Origin: Symbiodinium natans
Lineage: Eukaryota > Sar > Dinophyceae > Suessiales > Symbiodiniaceae
DNA length: 64,000 nucleotides
Assembly: GCA_905221605.1 (NCBI GenBank)
Contig: CAJNDS010002379.1
Span: 808,501 to 872,500 of the forward strand
Direction: 5' to 3'
Shown: positions 20,626-30,338 of the stretch, one piece after another
How positions within the stretch are numbered: position 1 is the stretch's first letter
How the letters are laid out: the number at the start of each line of letters is the position of its first letter
Program-made: the position numbers and the translations under genes
The notes under the pieces: model-generated
Seen by the model: the letters and a program-made list of their open reading frames with translations, nothing else
The model's database searches: none
Told to the model about the DNA's origin: nothing

Positions 20626-20949
20626 GTTTAGGGCTTAGGCTTGAGGGTTTTCCCCAAACGCCCGAAGCCCAAAGCCGTTACGCCTGCTAAGCACCCTAAA
20701 CCCTAAACCCTGAACTCTAGCCCCTAAAAGTCCCTAAACCCTAAACCCTGAACCCTAAACCCTAAACCCTGAACCCTACCCTAAAAGCCCTAAACCCTAC
20801 AAAACTTGTAAACCCTAAACCATCCCGAAAGCCTAAGCCCATCAAGAAGTGCTGGGTTTGGGGCTTGGGGTTTGGGGTTTAGGGTTTACGGTTTGGGGTT
20901 TAGGGTTGAGGGTTTAGGGTTTAGGGTTGAGGGTTTAGGGTTTAGGGTT

Positions 20950-21055
20950 TCGGGTTTCGGGTGTCTGAAGGCGACTGGCGTGCCCAGGATCTCAAAGAAA
21001 CCACCTTCCTTGCTGGGCTTGACCCACTCTCCCCCGGTGTGAAAGGCTCGTGGGT
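20950..21055 (-). CDS. Candidate exon, unknown protein
   Basis: CTCCAG, then two bases and PRAFHTGGEWVKPSKEGG, FFEILGTPVAFRHP on the minus strand. Gly- and Phe-rich, looks like a conserved core, family not recognised. Runs into decayed repeats. Confidence 0.5.
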
Positions 21056-21654
21056 CTGGAGAGTTGGTAAGTAGTGAGGGTTTAGGGTTTAGGGTTTGGG
21101 GTTTAGGGTTTAGGGTTTTAGGGATGAAACATGCCCTCAAATACTGAACCCCGCTACGTCGCTAAGCCCCGAAACGACCGGACCACTGAGAACGAACCCC
21201 GACACCCCTGTTTAGGGTTTTAGGTGTTTGGGGTTTTAGGGCTTAGGGTTTAGGTGTTTATGATTATATACTTGGGTCCCAAAGTCCTGAAACTAGGAAG
21301 TAGTTTAAGGCTCAAGTATTCCCTATTTAGGCACATAGACTCTTAGGGATTCCAACCCTCAAGAAGATAATACCCTAAAGCTTAAACCCTAAACCTTAAG
21401 CCCTAAACCCTAAACCCTGAACCCAAATTCTTACAACCCTAAACCTCCCAGCCTGAAAACCCCTACAGCCTAAAGCCTAAAACCTCAAAGCCCTCAGCCC
21501 TACAGCCCCAAACTTGAGAAAAAACCAACATCTTGCAACCGCAACCCTAAAACCTCTAAACCCCAGAGCCTGCAAACTCCTAAACCCTAAACCCTAAACC
21601 CTGAATCCTAAACCCTAAACCCTAAACCCTAAACCCTAAACCCTCCAATCGTGC

Positions 21655-21723
21655 CTTGTATTTTGCCGGCGCGGCGGGCGGCCTCAGGGGCGCGGGGAGC
21701 TCCACGATGGGCTCCACCCAATC
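21655..21723 (-). CDS. Candidate exon with GC donor
   Basis: GCGCAG | 69 bp | GCACGA, 23 codons exactly: DWVEPIVELPAPLRPPAAPA then KYK. Confidence 0.45.
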
Positions 21724-22244
21724 CTGCGCGCTAGGGTTTAGGGTTTAGGGTTTCGGGTTTAGGGTTCAGGGTTTAGGGTATCGAGCTTCGGGTTTAGGGT
21801 TTAGGGCTGAGGGTTCAGGGTTCAGGGTTTAGGCTTTAGGGTTTGGGGTTTAGGGTTTAGGGTTTAGGGATTAGGGTTCAGGGTTTAGGGTATCGAGTTT
21901 ACGGTTTAGGGCTTAGGGTTCAGGGTTCAGGGTTTAGGCTTTAGGGTTTGGGGCTAGAGCTTAGGTTTGAGGGTTTTGAGAGTTGAGGGTTTTAAGGTTT
22001 GTTGGGGTTTGAAGGGTTTGGGTTTTTCAAATGCCTAGCCCCTAGCAACTTAATGATTAGAGTTGTTTTTTGGGGGGGCTACCCTCTTGGGGCTTGAGCA
22101 TGTAACTCCTAAACCCCCAAGACATCTTGTTTAGGTGTAGGTTTCTGGTTCAGACGGACAGGGGCCAGCTGTAAGGGGGCTTGCGCGGGGGGTGCGGGCT
22201 TCAGACCCTAAACCTAAACCCCAAACTAAACCCTCATCCCGAGC

Positions 22245-22340
22245 CTTTGAGGACACCATTGGTGGCTGCTTGGACCACGTCCTCCCAATTGGTGCCATCT
22301 GGCAGAGCAGCCTTGCAACTCTCAGAATGGCCCCGCCGTG
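22245..22340 (-). CDS. Candidate exon, unknown protein
   Basis: CTTCCAG | 96 bp | GCTCGG: two bases, RRGHSESCKAALPDGTNWED, VVQAATNGVLK, one base. GC donor. Confidence 0.45.
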
Positions 22341-22457
22341 CTGGAAGATGCGATACCCTAAACCCTAAACACTAAACCCTAAACCCTAAACATCCCTAAA
22401 CCCTAAACCCTAAACCCCAAACCCTAAACCCTAAACCTTAAACCCTAAACCCTAGAC

Positions 22458-22563
22458 GACTCCAACGCTCGCTGCAAATTCGGAGCGGGAGCGAAAGACG
22501 GCGTCTTGCTGTGCCTTGGCAGCCCCCGCTGCTTCGGCATCCACTTGAAGGTTCATGCATCCA
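22458..22563 (-). CDS. Candidate third exon of the 22.5-23.1 kb gene
   Basis: Minus strand after CTTCAAG; frame reads MNLQVDAEAAGAAKAQQ then DAVFRSRSEFAAS, up to a possible GTCTAGG donor. If the palindrome at 22564-22700 is removed as a GT-AG intron, the frame continues from the exon at 22701-22830. Ala/Gln-rich. Confidence 0.45.
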
Positions 22564-22700
22564 CTTGAAGGTTCATGGTACTTACTAACCAATTTTAACT
22601 GTACTTATAACCCTACTTATAATTGGGATAACCCCTATAAGGCCCTTTAGGGGTATTATAAGTAGGGTTATAAGTACAGTTATAAGTGGTTAGTAAGTAC
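22564..22700 (-). mobile_element. Palindrome family I1 acting as a possible intron
   Basis: On the minus strand it begins GTACTTACTAACC and ends GTACCATGAACCTTCAAG. Arms of about 50 bp are inverted (CTTATAACTGTACTTATAACC and its complement). The motif TGGATG occurs at both outer edges, like a target-site duplication. Confidence 0.75.
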
Positions 22701-22830
22701 CATGAACCTTCATCCAGGACGATTTGTGGCTTGGCCTTGGCCTTTGCAGGCTCGGTGTCCGGCTGGCTCGGAGTGGGACCAGAACTCGGACCCGGGACGC
22801 CGAAGTGCCGCCCAGATACGGTCAGGTACG
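22701..22830 (-). CDS. Candidate second exon of the 22.5-23.1 kb gene
   Basis: TTTTGCAG acceptor; two bases complete a codon left by the exon at 22906-23140, then YLTVSGRHFGVPGPSSGPTP, SQPDTEPAKAKAKPQIVLDE. Donor GTACTTAC at the palindrome edge. Pro/Ser linker composition. Confidence 0.5.
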
Positions 22831-22905
22831 CTGCAAAACGTGTGCCATGGAACAGATTTTTTCCTTTGTGCTGACGCAGGCGCCGAGTTCTTCACGTTCT
22901 CCTAC

Positions 22906-23140
22906 CCGGCTCCCTGGCGCTGCTCACGCTTGCGTCGCCCCCCAGCCGGGCGCCAGCGGCCATTCTGCGCTTCGTCGCCGGGTCAGCTGGCCCGGGCTGG
23001 CGGGGCGGGTCCAAGAAGATCTCCTCGTAGCATGAGCTGTTGCCGGAATCGCTGTCGGAGTCCGCTGGCCACCGCCAAGCAGCGGCCTCCCAGGTCGCGC
23101 CAGGCACCATGTGCACTGCCCGACCATTGGATATGAGACA
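22906..23140 (-). CDS. Candidate first exon of the 22.5-23.1 kb gene, acidic Ser/Asp-rich
   Basis: 235 bp, CTTCAG to GTAGGAG, 78 open codons plus one base. Reads CLISNGRAVHMVPGATWEAA, then WRWPADSDSDSGNSSCYEEI and FLDPPRQPGPADPATKRR. The SDSDSG run and acidic patch look like a real disordered region. The plus strand also holds a 144-codon frame, but that is Arg/Pro/Cys-rich, as expected of an antisense shadow. Confidence 0.55.
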
Positions 23141-23423
23141 CTGAAGCAAAGGCCTGCCCATGTCTTTGTCAGCCGCGGCATCTGCTCACAGAGGCTTGGT
23201 TTAAGGTTCAGGGTTTAGGGTCTAGGGTTTGGGGTTTGGGGTTAGGGTTTAGGGTTTAGGGGTTATACAGGGCACTCGGGGCTGCGGGTTTAGGGTCTAA
23301 ACCCTAAAGCCTAGACAGCAAACCCAAACCCTTGCGGGTTCTCGGGGCGCGCCCTGGGTTCAAAAATCCTAAATCCTAAATCCTAAACCCTAAACCCTAA
23401 ACCCTAACAAACCCTAAGGGTTC

Positions 23424-23524
23424 AAAAGGCCCCGCGCACGTCCTCCGGATCTTCTTTTTGCTGGAACTGCCACGGGCATTGGATCAACAGAAGCACAGAG
23501 CAGCGCAGAAGCCCCCCAGGGCCG
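23424..23524. CDS. Candidate exon, strand undecided
   Basis: Plus strand HVLRIFFLLELPRALDQQKH; minus strand DPMPVAVPAKRRSGGRAR. Both open over the island. Confidence 0.3.
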
Positions 23525-23574
23525 AAGCTAAGTGGGCTTCGGGTTGAGGGCTTAGGGTTGAGGGTTTCGAAGCC

Positions 23575-23672
23575 CTAAACCCTAAACCCTAAACCCTAAA
23601 CCCTAAACCCTAAACCCTAAACCCTAAACCCTAAACCCTAACCCTAAACCCCAAACCCTAAACCCTAAACCC
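23575..23672 (-). repeat. CCCTAAA array
   Basis: About 13 near-exact units. Confidence 0.93.
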
Positions 23673-23681
23673 TCCCTCATC

Positions 23682-23733
23682 CGTGAACTCTGACCACGTT
23701 GCCTCCGGACGAGATGAGACTTGAGGGCTCGCG
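23682..23733 (-). CDS. Candidate exon, unknown protein
   Basis: CCTAG, then REPSSLISSGGNVVRVH plus one base, GA donor (GATGAG), minus strand. Confidence 0.4.
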
Positions 23734-23769
23734 CTAGGCAAGGGGGAGAGGAGAGGTCATTGAGGTCAT

Positions 23770-23908
23770 GACCTCTAGGGGTTCTACCTCGGACCCTTAA
23801 GGTTCTACCCTTGGGTTCTGGGGTCCCTTTTTCGGGATCCCTAAAAGAATATAAGGGCCAGTTTAGGAGTATATTAGAGGAATCTCTAGGGGTACAGCCT
23901 TAGGGGTT
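23770..23908 (+). mobile_element. Palindrome family I3, copy at 23.8 kb
   Basis: CGGACCCTTAAGGTTCTACC and CCCTTGGGTTCTGGGG at left, GAATCTCTAGGGGTACAGCC at right. Confidence 0.75.
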
Positions 23909-23939
23909 TAGGGTTTAGGGTCTTTTTGGGTTTAAGGTT

Positions 23940-24105
23940 TAGGTTCATCCCTTGAGTAGATTTGAGGTTTCGGGCTATGTGGAGGAGATCTGCAGCCAGT
24001 TCTAACTTGTGAGAACTAGAGCTAAGGTGCATATGAGGTAGGGCTTCATGTCTAGTATCCCCAACAAAACGCCACACATCTATACGCCCACAAGGAAGCA
24101 TCGGT
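23940..24105 (-). CDS. Weak candidate exon, AT-richer
   Basis: Minus frame MLPCGRIDVWRFVGDTRHEA then LPHMHLSSSSHKLELAADLL. Third positions are less GC-rich than in other islands, and no clear splice sites bound it. Confidence 0.3.
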
Positions 24106-24390
24106 CTGTATATATATATATATATACACTCTCACCAACGGTAGCATAAAACTTGACTCATACAACACTTCTTACAACAACCTTGCAAACCACACCCCAG
24201 ACGAAAAAGAACCCTAATCCCCAAGCCCCAGTTGAAACCTAAACCCCAAACCCTGGAGCCTCAACCTTAAACCCCAAAACTCTGAACCCTAAACCCTAAA
24301 CAGTAAACCCTGAACCCTGAACCCTAAACCCTAAACCCTAAACCCTAAACCCTAAACAGTAAACCCTGAACCCTAAACAGACCTCAAAAC

Positions 24391-24476
24391 CTTAGGCAAA
24401 CATGGCAGCAAAGCCATTTTAAAGAGGTCCACCATCGTGTCCCCCTCCTCCTCTTTCAAGGCCTTGGGTGGCTTCC
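24391..24476 (-). CDS. Candidate exon, unknown protein
   Basis: TGTAG | 86 bp | GTTTTGAGG: two bases, KPPKALKEEEGDTMVDLF, KMALLPCLPK. Charged then hydrophobic; phase 0 at the donor. Confidence 0.5.
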
Positions 24477-24621
24477 CTACACCCTAAACCCTAAACCCTA
24501 AACCCTAAACCCTAAAACCCTAAAACCCTAAACCCTAAACCCTAAACCCGAATGGGGGGGGGGGGGTGGTGTCAGTCGGTGCTGGACTTCGGGATCTGAG
24601 AAGTTTAGAGATGGTTCTGTC

Positions 24622-24765
24622 TCGGGGTTTAGGGTTTAGGGTTTCGGGTTTAGGGTGTAGGGTTTAGGGTTTAGGGTTTAGGGTTTAAGGTTTAGGGTTT
24701 AGGGTTTAGGGTTTAGGGTTTAGGGTTTAGGGTTTAGGGTTTAGGGTTTAGGGTTTAGGGTTTGG
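24622..24765 (+). repeat. TTTAGGG array
   Basis: About 20 units. Confidence 0.95.
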
Positions 24766-24794
24766 CTAGGGCGTAGGAAATCCTAAGCCCTGCC

Positions 24795-24890
24795 GTAGAC
24801 GCAAAGATAGAACTTATTTCAAAATGAAGGGCTCAAAGCTGAAGGCTTCTTTTGAGGGGGCCGACGGAAAATTGGGAACCCTGTTTGATC
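24795..24890. CDS. Candidate exon, strand undecided
   Basis: Plus strand TYFKMKGSKLKASFEGADGK; minus strand VPNFPSAPSKEAFSFEPFIL after ACAG. Both look natural. Confidence 0.35.
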
Positions 24891-25063
24891 ATGTTCCAAA
24901 ACCCTAAACGCTGATCCCTACCCCCAACACAAGAAAGTAGCGGCAGTAACCATATGTAGTAAGTACGTACTCACAACAGTACTTCCAACAACAGTGGGTA
25001 GGAACATCTATCCTATCCCTAAACCCTAAACCCTAAACCCTAAACCCTAAACTCTTGAATCAC

Positions 25064-25141
25064 AACAGCCCACTTCCCTGCCGAGGACGGGGCCTTCTCC
25101 TCCTCCGCATCCTCGGCCGAAAAGCCCTTGGCCCGTCGCGC
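25064..25141 (-). CDS. Candidate exon, 26 codons
   Basis: CCCAG | 78 bp | GTGATT, ARRAKGFSAEDAEEEKAP then SSAGKWAV, phase 0 at both ends, minus strand. Charged and acidic. Confidence 0.5.
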
Positions 25142-26099
25142 CTGGGTTTCAGGGTTTAGGGGTTTAGGGTTCAGGGGTTCAGGGTTGAGGGGGTTTAGGG
25201 GCTTTGGGGGGCTTTGGTAACAGGGCTTGAGGAGGTTTAGGGGCTTTAAGGGGTTTAGGGGGTTCAGGGGATTTAGGCTTCAAGGTTTCGAGTTTACAGG
25301 GCAGGGGTTTAGCGTTTCGTGTTTACGTGTTCTCTTAGGACTCCACTGAAGAAAGCTTTGGGATCTGTACCCTAAACCCTAAACCCTAAACCCTAAACCC
25401 TAAACCCTAAACCCTAAACCCCAAAGCCCAAACCCTAAAGCCTAAAACCAAACCCTAAACCCTAAACCCTAAACCCTAAACCCTAAACCCTGCACCCGTT
25501 TCTTGAGGGGGAGGTGTGTGGACCCTGGACAATGTGCTGCGGATGGCTTCGGGATTTAAGGCTTAGGGGTTGGGGCTTGCGGGGATGCAGGGCTTAGTTG
25601 TTCATTTGTGTTTGTCAAGTTTCAATCTTCACAGGTTTAGGGTTTCGGGTATAGGGTTTAGGGTTTAGGGTTTAGGGTTTGGGGTTTAGGGTTTAGGGTT
25701 TAGGGTTAGGGTTCCGGGGGTAGGCAGTCTTGTTTGGTGTCTGAAGACAGCCGTAAATCTCCAAGCCTCTTAATCCCGTGACCCCCGAAACACATCAACG
25801 CTCTAAATCCTGAACCATGATCAGCCCTACATCCAGAAAGGCCTCATTCAGGAGTCCTGGTTGGCCATATCAACCCTAAACCCTACACCCTAAACCCTAA
25901 ACGCTAAACCCTAAACCCTAAACCCTAAACCCTAAAAACCTAAACCGAAAAAGAAACCCTCAACAGCCCATTGAACCCTCCACCCTCAGGACCGGGCGGT
26001 GCGGACCGCTTCGTCGCCTGTGGCGCCAGCCCCTCACCCCCCCCCCCCCTCCTTCGGTTCAAGGCTTTGCCGGGTTTCGGGTTTAGGGTTTAGGGTTTA

Positions 26100-26470
26100 T
26101 AAACATTGTCGCACATAAAATGTTAAAACCTAGGGTTTTTGTGTTTAGGGCTTCGGGTGTGAGACTAAAACCTAAGCCCCAGCCTATGTATATAGACATG
26201 TAAGTAGGTAGGTACGTAAGCCATACGTGCTAACCCTTCAGGCTAGCCCCCTAAGCCTTAAACCATCACAAGCCCGAAGTCCCTTATTATATGGCCAACT
26301 CCCATCCAAAACTTTTGAAAGCCCCCTAAACCCCTACACTCGAAACCCGGAATCCTAAACCCTAAACCGCTCATTCAAAAAACACGCAACACCTCTAATT
26401 GCATGCCTATCCCTGAAGACGCTAAGCCCGAACATCCCAAATACCCTATGACAAAAGCTCTAATAAACCC
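26100..26470. other. AT-richer unique stretch, nothing recognised
   Basis: Decayed repeats with short unique words; no frame or inverted element I can support. Confidence 0.4.
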
Positions 26471-26744
26471 TAAACCCTAAACCCTAAACCAAAGCAACAA
26501 AAACAACACAGAACAGAACCAGCTCCCCGAACTCAAGAAACCTCGGGGAAGACCGCAGAAGGCGCATGGAAGGACCTCGGGTTTAGGGTTTAGGGGGTTG
26601 GGGCTTTAGGGTTTAGGGCTCGGGGTTTAAGTGCCTGTACTGATTGAGCTTCCGGGCTTGGGGTTTAGGGTTGAAGGCTTAGGGTTTAGGGTTTTGGATT
26701 TTGGGGGCAGTTTTGGGGGGTTCGGGTAGACGTTTAGGTGTTTA

Positions 26745-26870
26745 GGCTGTTGAAAGGGCGTTGAAGGTTTGGGCCTGTACGGTTTTGCTAGGATGACCCT
26801 GTAGAACCACGTAGAAAGCCTCTGAAACATATTCCAGAACAAGATCCCCTTCGACCACATAAGACAAAGT
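26745..26870 (-). CDS. Candidate exon, 42 codons
   Basis: ATGTCAG acceptor, then TLSYVVEGDLVLEYVSEAFY, VVLQGHPSKTVQAQTFNALS before a stop at 26742. Beta-rich pattern. A competing minus frame (MWSKGILFWNMFQRLSTW) exists. Confidence 0.45.
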
Positions 26871-27084
26871 CTGACATATCCCGAAGGCCTAAAACCACAA
26901 ACCCTAAACCTCCTACCTAGTTTAAGACCTGAAAGTTTTCACAACACTTCAGGGTAGCTCTGGCAAGTGGCAGCCTAAACCTACTAACCCCGCCCCCCCC
27001 CCCCCCCCCCCCCCAGGTTCCTTCTGAGTTTTGTGGTTGAGGGGCTAGGGTTTAAAGGTTTTTCGGATAAGGAGGAGCCCTAAA

Positions 27085-27150
27085 CCCTAAACGCCAAACC
27101 CCAAACCCCAAACCCCAAACCCCAAACCCCAAACCCCAAACCCTAAACCC
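27085..27150 (-). repeat. CCCCAAA variant array
   Basis: Eight CCCCAAA units, then CCCTAAA. Confidence 0.9.
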
Positions 27151-27224
27151 TAAACTGGTTTTAGGATTAGGGTTGAGAGGCCCCTTCGGGGTTTAGGGTT
27201 TAGGGTTCAGGGTTTAGGGTTTAA

Positions 27225-27420
27225 GCGGTTTACTCGGTCTAGGCGGTTAAGCGGTTTAGGCGGTTTAGGCGGTTTAGGGTTTGGGGTTTAGGGTTAGGGG
27301 GGTTCATGGGGGGCAGGTACCTTACAAAACCTTAGGGAGCCTTAGAGAACCTTGCAGAACCTGCGGGAACCTTAGGGAGCCTTAGGGAGTATTGGGGAAC
27401 CTTCGGTTACATGCACCCCT
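27225..27420. repeat. Two local tandem repeats
   Basis: TTTAGGCGG heptamer/nonamer variants (27225-27275), then AACCTTAGGGAGCCTTAGGG units (27325-27405). Probably telomere-derived. Confidence 0.6.
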
Positions 27421-27584
27421 TGAACCCCCCCCCCCCCCTCCCTTAAGAACCCTATGAGTACTACCCGCAGGCTGCAAAAAACAAAACCACAGACACTGAA
27501 GACCCTGAACCCCTAAAGGCCCTTAACCCGAAAGGCCCAAGGCCCTGCACCCTGCACCCTTCAGACGCTTTATCGCGAGTAGTC

Positions 27585-27705
27585 CTAAACCCTAAACCCT
27601 AAACCCTAAACCCTAAACCCTAAACCCTAAACCCTAAACCCTAAACCCTAAACCCTAAACCCTAAACCCTAAACCCTAAACCCTAAACCCTAAACCCCTA
27701 CCCGA
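27585..27705 (-). repeat. CCCTAAA array
   Basis: About 16 exact units. Confidence 0.95.
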
Positions 27706-27717
27706 AAAACTCACGGC

Positions 27718-27815
27718 ATTTTACCTTGGACCCCTAAGGCTGCCGCCTTGGGTTTGGGGCCTTGTTTCAAGATCCTCTAAGGCAATACATGGGCCATATA
27801 AGGAATCCGGGTATG
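27718..27815 (+). mobile_element. Palindrome family I3, short copy
   Basis: CTTGGACCCCTAAGGCTG, CTTGGGTTTGGGGCC, TACATGGGCCATATAAGG, CCGGGTATGACTCC. Embedded between two CCCTAAA arrays. Confidence 0.65.
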
Positions 27816-28123
27816 ACTCCCCCTAAACCCTAAACCCTAAACCCTAAACCCTAAACCCTAAACCCCTAAACCCCTAACCCCTCAACCCTAAACCCTAAAC
27901 CCTAAACCCTAAACCTTAAACCCTAAACCCTAAACCCTACGCACAGCTGGGCCCTGTGCCCCCGTGGCTGCCAGTGCCAGCACCCAGGCTGGGCACGCCG
28001 TCCTTCATTCATGGGGAGTTTTGGCTTCAGGGTTGTGGAGGGTTTAGGGTTTAGGGTTCATAATAGGGTTTAGGGTTTAGGGTTTAGGATTTACAGGGCA
28101 GTTGACATGCTTTCTGAACTTAC

Positions 28124-28166
28124 TTGTCCAGCAATCAAGGCAGAAGAAGGTTAAACTTTTCCATTC
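28124..28166 (-). CDS. Candidate exon with GTAAGT donor
   Basis: TTGTAG | 43 bp | GTAAGTTC, minus strand EWKSLTFFCLDCWT plus one base. Confidence 0.5.
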
Positions 28167-28364
28167 CTACAAAACCTGAGCCCTGAACCCGAAACCCAAA
28201 CCAAAAACCTTGGGGGGCGGGGGGGGGGGGGAAGGAAGCTGGCGTGTATCTGGCTGGATGCAGCCAGGGTGTGTGCAGTTCACTTAACCCTCACCTCTAA
28301 ACCCTAACCCTAAACCCTAAACCCTAAACCCTAAACCCTAAACCCTAAACCCTAAACCCTAAAC

Positions 28365-28408
28365 CCAATCGGCCTGCGCCGCGGCAGTGGCGACGTTCGC
28401 CCCATGCC
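28365..28408 (-). CDS. Candidate exon, basic
   Basis: TCTCAG | 44 bp | GTTTAGG, GMGRTSPLPRRRPI plus two bases; donor from the repeat. Confidence 0.4.
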
Positions 28409-28683
28409 CTGAGATTGAATGCAGGGTTTGGGGTTTAGGGTTTGGGGTTTAGGGTTTAGGGTTTAGGGTGCAGGGTTTGGGGTTTAGGGTGTAGGGTTTA
28501 GCGTTTAGGGTGTAGGGATTGGACGTTAGGGTGTACATTGCGGCTGTAGGGCGTAGGGCTTTTGGTACGAATTCAATGCTAACGGGTTTAGGGTTTAGGG
28601 TTTAGGGTTTAGGGTTTAGGGTTTAGGGTTTAGGGTTGAGGGTTGAGGGTTAGGGTTTAGGGGTTGGGGTTTAGGGGCTTCGT

Positions 28684-28740
28684 GCTGGAGCAGCTTGCGT
28701 CCATGTTGAGTGGGGCCTCAGGGATTGAACCTTGTGGTTT
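28684..28740. CDS. Candidate exon, strand undecided
   Basis: Plus VLEQLASMLSGASGIEPCG; minus VQSLRPHSTWTQAAPARS. Confidence 0.3.
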
Positions 28741-28825
28741 ACGCCTTCAGGGTTTGACATCCTGTATTAGCATGAACTAGGAGTTGTAGTTGCTTTGAGG
28801 TTTCTGGGGTCTGCGGTTTAGGGCT

Positions 28826-28972
28826 TAGGTCTAAAGCCGTGCTGATGGCAGACTCAAGGCAAGAGCACTGACGTACTTGAGAAGCTGGCCGCTGTGTTTC
28901 AGCCTTGAGCCAAACGGCATGCGCTGTGCATTGTCTGTCTTGATACCTTGACCCGTGCCAGTTTCTGTTTGA
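28826..28972 (-). CDS. Candidate exon, Cys/Gln-containing
   Basis: Minus frame NRNWHGSRYQDRQCTAHAVW, LKAETQRPASQVRQCSCLES, AISTALDL. Another minus frame (KLARVKVSRQTMHSACRL) ends at a possible GC donor. Contains TTTGGCTCAAG at 28904-28914 (minus). Confidence 0.4.
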
Positions 28973-29294
28973 GAGGGTTTGGGGTTTAAAGTTTCGGGTT
29001 TGGGGCTTAGGGCTTCGCACTTCTGCCTAAACCCTAAACCCTAAACCCTAAACCCTAAACCCTAAACCCTAAACCCTAAACCCTAAACCCTAAACCCTAA
29101 ACCCTGAACCCTGAACCCTGAACCCTGAACCCTGAACCCAGAATCCATGGCTCGGGTTTCAGGAGGGCTATGGGACTCGGAACTCGGCTTGGGTGTACGA
29201 TGCGGTTTCCTGTTTGGTCAGAAGGGTTAACGGTTAGGGTTTAGGGTTTAGGGTTTAGGGTTTGGGGTTTTGGGTTTTGGGTTTAGGACCCAAC

Positions 29295-29363
29295 GAATAA
29301 GTGAAGCCCCAAAGGTAACTTGTTCGTGCCTTCTACGATGGAGCCGTGTGTGGGGTAGCGGGT
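29295..29363 (-). CDS. Candidate exon, 23 codons
   Basis: ATCTCAG | 69 bp | GTTGGG, TRYPTHGSIVEGTNKLPLGL then HLF, phase 0 at both ends. Confidence 0.5.
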
Positions 29364-29496
29364 CTGAGATCCCTTACTCAAGGGGTGTAGGGTTCAGGGT
29401 TTAGGGTTTCGGGTTTAGGGTTAGCTGCGGTTAGCTTTTGGGGTATGTGTTTTTGGGTTTATATGCTACTATTTGCTCAAGAAACCTCCCAAATAT

Positions 29497-29548
29497 GATA
29501 TATATATATATATATAGATATGTATGTATATATATATATATATTCTTT
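29497..29548. repeat. AT microsatellite
   Basis: (AT)n with GATATGTATG interruption; lies just inside the candidate intron after the 29566-29655 exon. Confidence 0.85.
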
Positions 29549-29565
29549 CTTGTAAGTCCGCAAAC

Positions 29566-29655
29566 CTGCAACCTCAACACGCTGCTTCGGTCGGAGCACG
29601 ACGTCCCTGGACATGGCCAACAGGGCGGCGCGACGCGCAGGAGGATATGTGGGTA
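29566..29655 (-). CDS. Candidate exon beside an I5 palindrome
   Basis: Minus strand LPTYPPARRAALLAMSRDVV then LRPKQRVEVA, donor GTTTGC. The I5 element at 29648-29743 forms its upstream edge. Confidence 0.45.
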
Positions 29656-29860
29656 GTTCTCTAACCTCTCTGGTCCCTACTTTAAGGGTGCCGTAGTAGA
29701 CGTAGGACCCCAAAAAAGGGACACTAGCTTAGAGAACTGCCCGCATGGTCACTTCTCTAAAATATGGGTCCCTGTTGGGCTCCTTATTCTGAGGCAGACC
29801 CAGATTACTTAGGGCACCCAAAAATAGGGAGTACGACGTCGAGAACTGTTTGTACTAACC
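29648..29860. mobile_element. Two I5 palindromes in tandem
   Basis: 29648-29743: GGGTAGTTCTCTAA and TTAGAGAACTGCCC arms, with GGTCCCTAC and AAAAAAGGGAC inside. 29745-29860: CACTTCTCTAAAATATGGG and AAAAATAGGGAG...GAGAACTG, more decayed. Confidence 0.7.
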
Positions 29861-30044
29861 TTTGCTTTCATAGCTCGTAAGTCCCAACAAGGAATTTGGG
29901 GCTTAGGATTTAGGCTTTAATTTTCAGGGGGATTCCAGGTTTTACTTGCTTCTGGAACGGCTGTTTTTCCTTGATCCCAGTGCTTTGTGGGTTGGCGGAG
30001 TGAGTGTATGGCTCAGCATGAGGACGGCGGGGTCTAGGGGGGAC

Positions 30045-30105
30045 TTTGGCGCAACTTCGTCGCATCAGTTTTTATGCGTGAACTGCTTGAGCCAAAGAGC
30101 CTTGG
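30045..30105 (-). CDS. Candidate exon overlapping a spliced-leader-like site
   Basis: GCGTAG | 61 bp | GTCCCC, PRLFGSSSSRIKTDATKLRQ plus one base. The acceptor and first codons coincide with CGTAGCCAAGGCTCTTTGGC at the right edge. A plus frame of about 60 codons (YLLLERLFFLDPSALWVG) crosses the same region. Confidence 0.35.
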
Positions 30106-30306
30106 CTACGCAGAGGCCATAAAACCCCAAGCCGTTTAGGGTCTAGGGTTTAGGGTTGCTAAGGTGGGTTATGGGGATGATTGCAGGGTGTGGGTTTTTA
30201 GGGGATACTAAGTAGACACACTAAGTCCAAAATCTCTACCAGGTTAACCCTAAACCCCTAAACTCGAAGCCCTAAAGGGTTTTTGTTGAGCTTGGGATGG
30301 CCCTAC

Positions 30307-30338
30307 CAAGTATTGTTTGCACTTGGGGCGCTTCCGTG
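30307..30338 (-). CDS. Candidate exon, short
   Basis: CAACAG | 32 bp | GTAGGG, TEAPQVQTIL. The plus strand is open (ELGMALPSIVCTWGASVL). Confidence 0.3.

Noticed and set aside
22702-23136. 144-codon plus-strand frame
   Set aside because: Arg/Cys/Pro-rich shadow of the minus-strand exon pair, and it crosses the likely intron.
26490-26590. AT-hook motif (PRGRPQK) on the plus strand
   Set aside because: Single short match in an island equally open on the minus strand (RLLRSSPRFLEFGELV); not enough to call.
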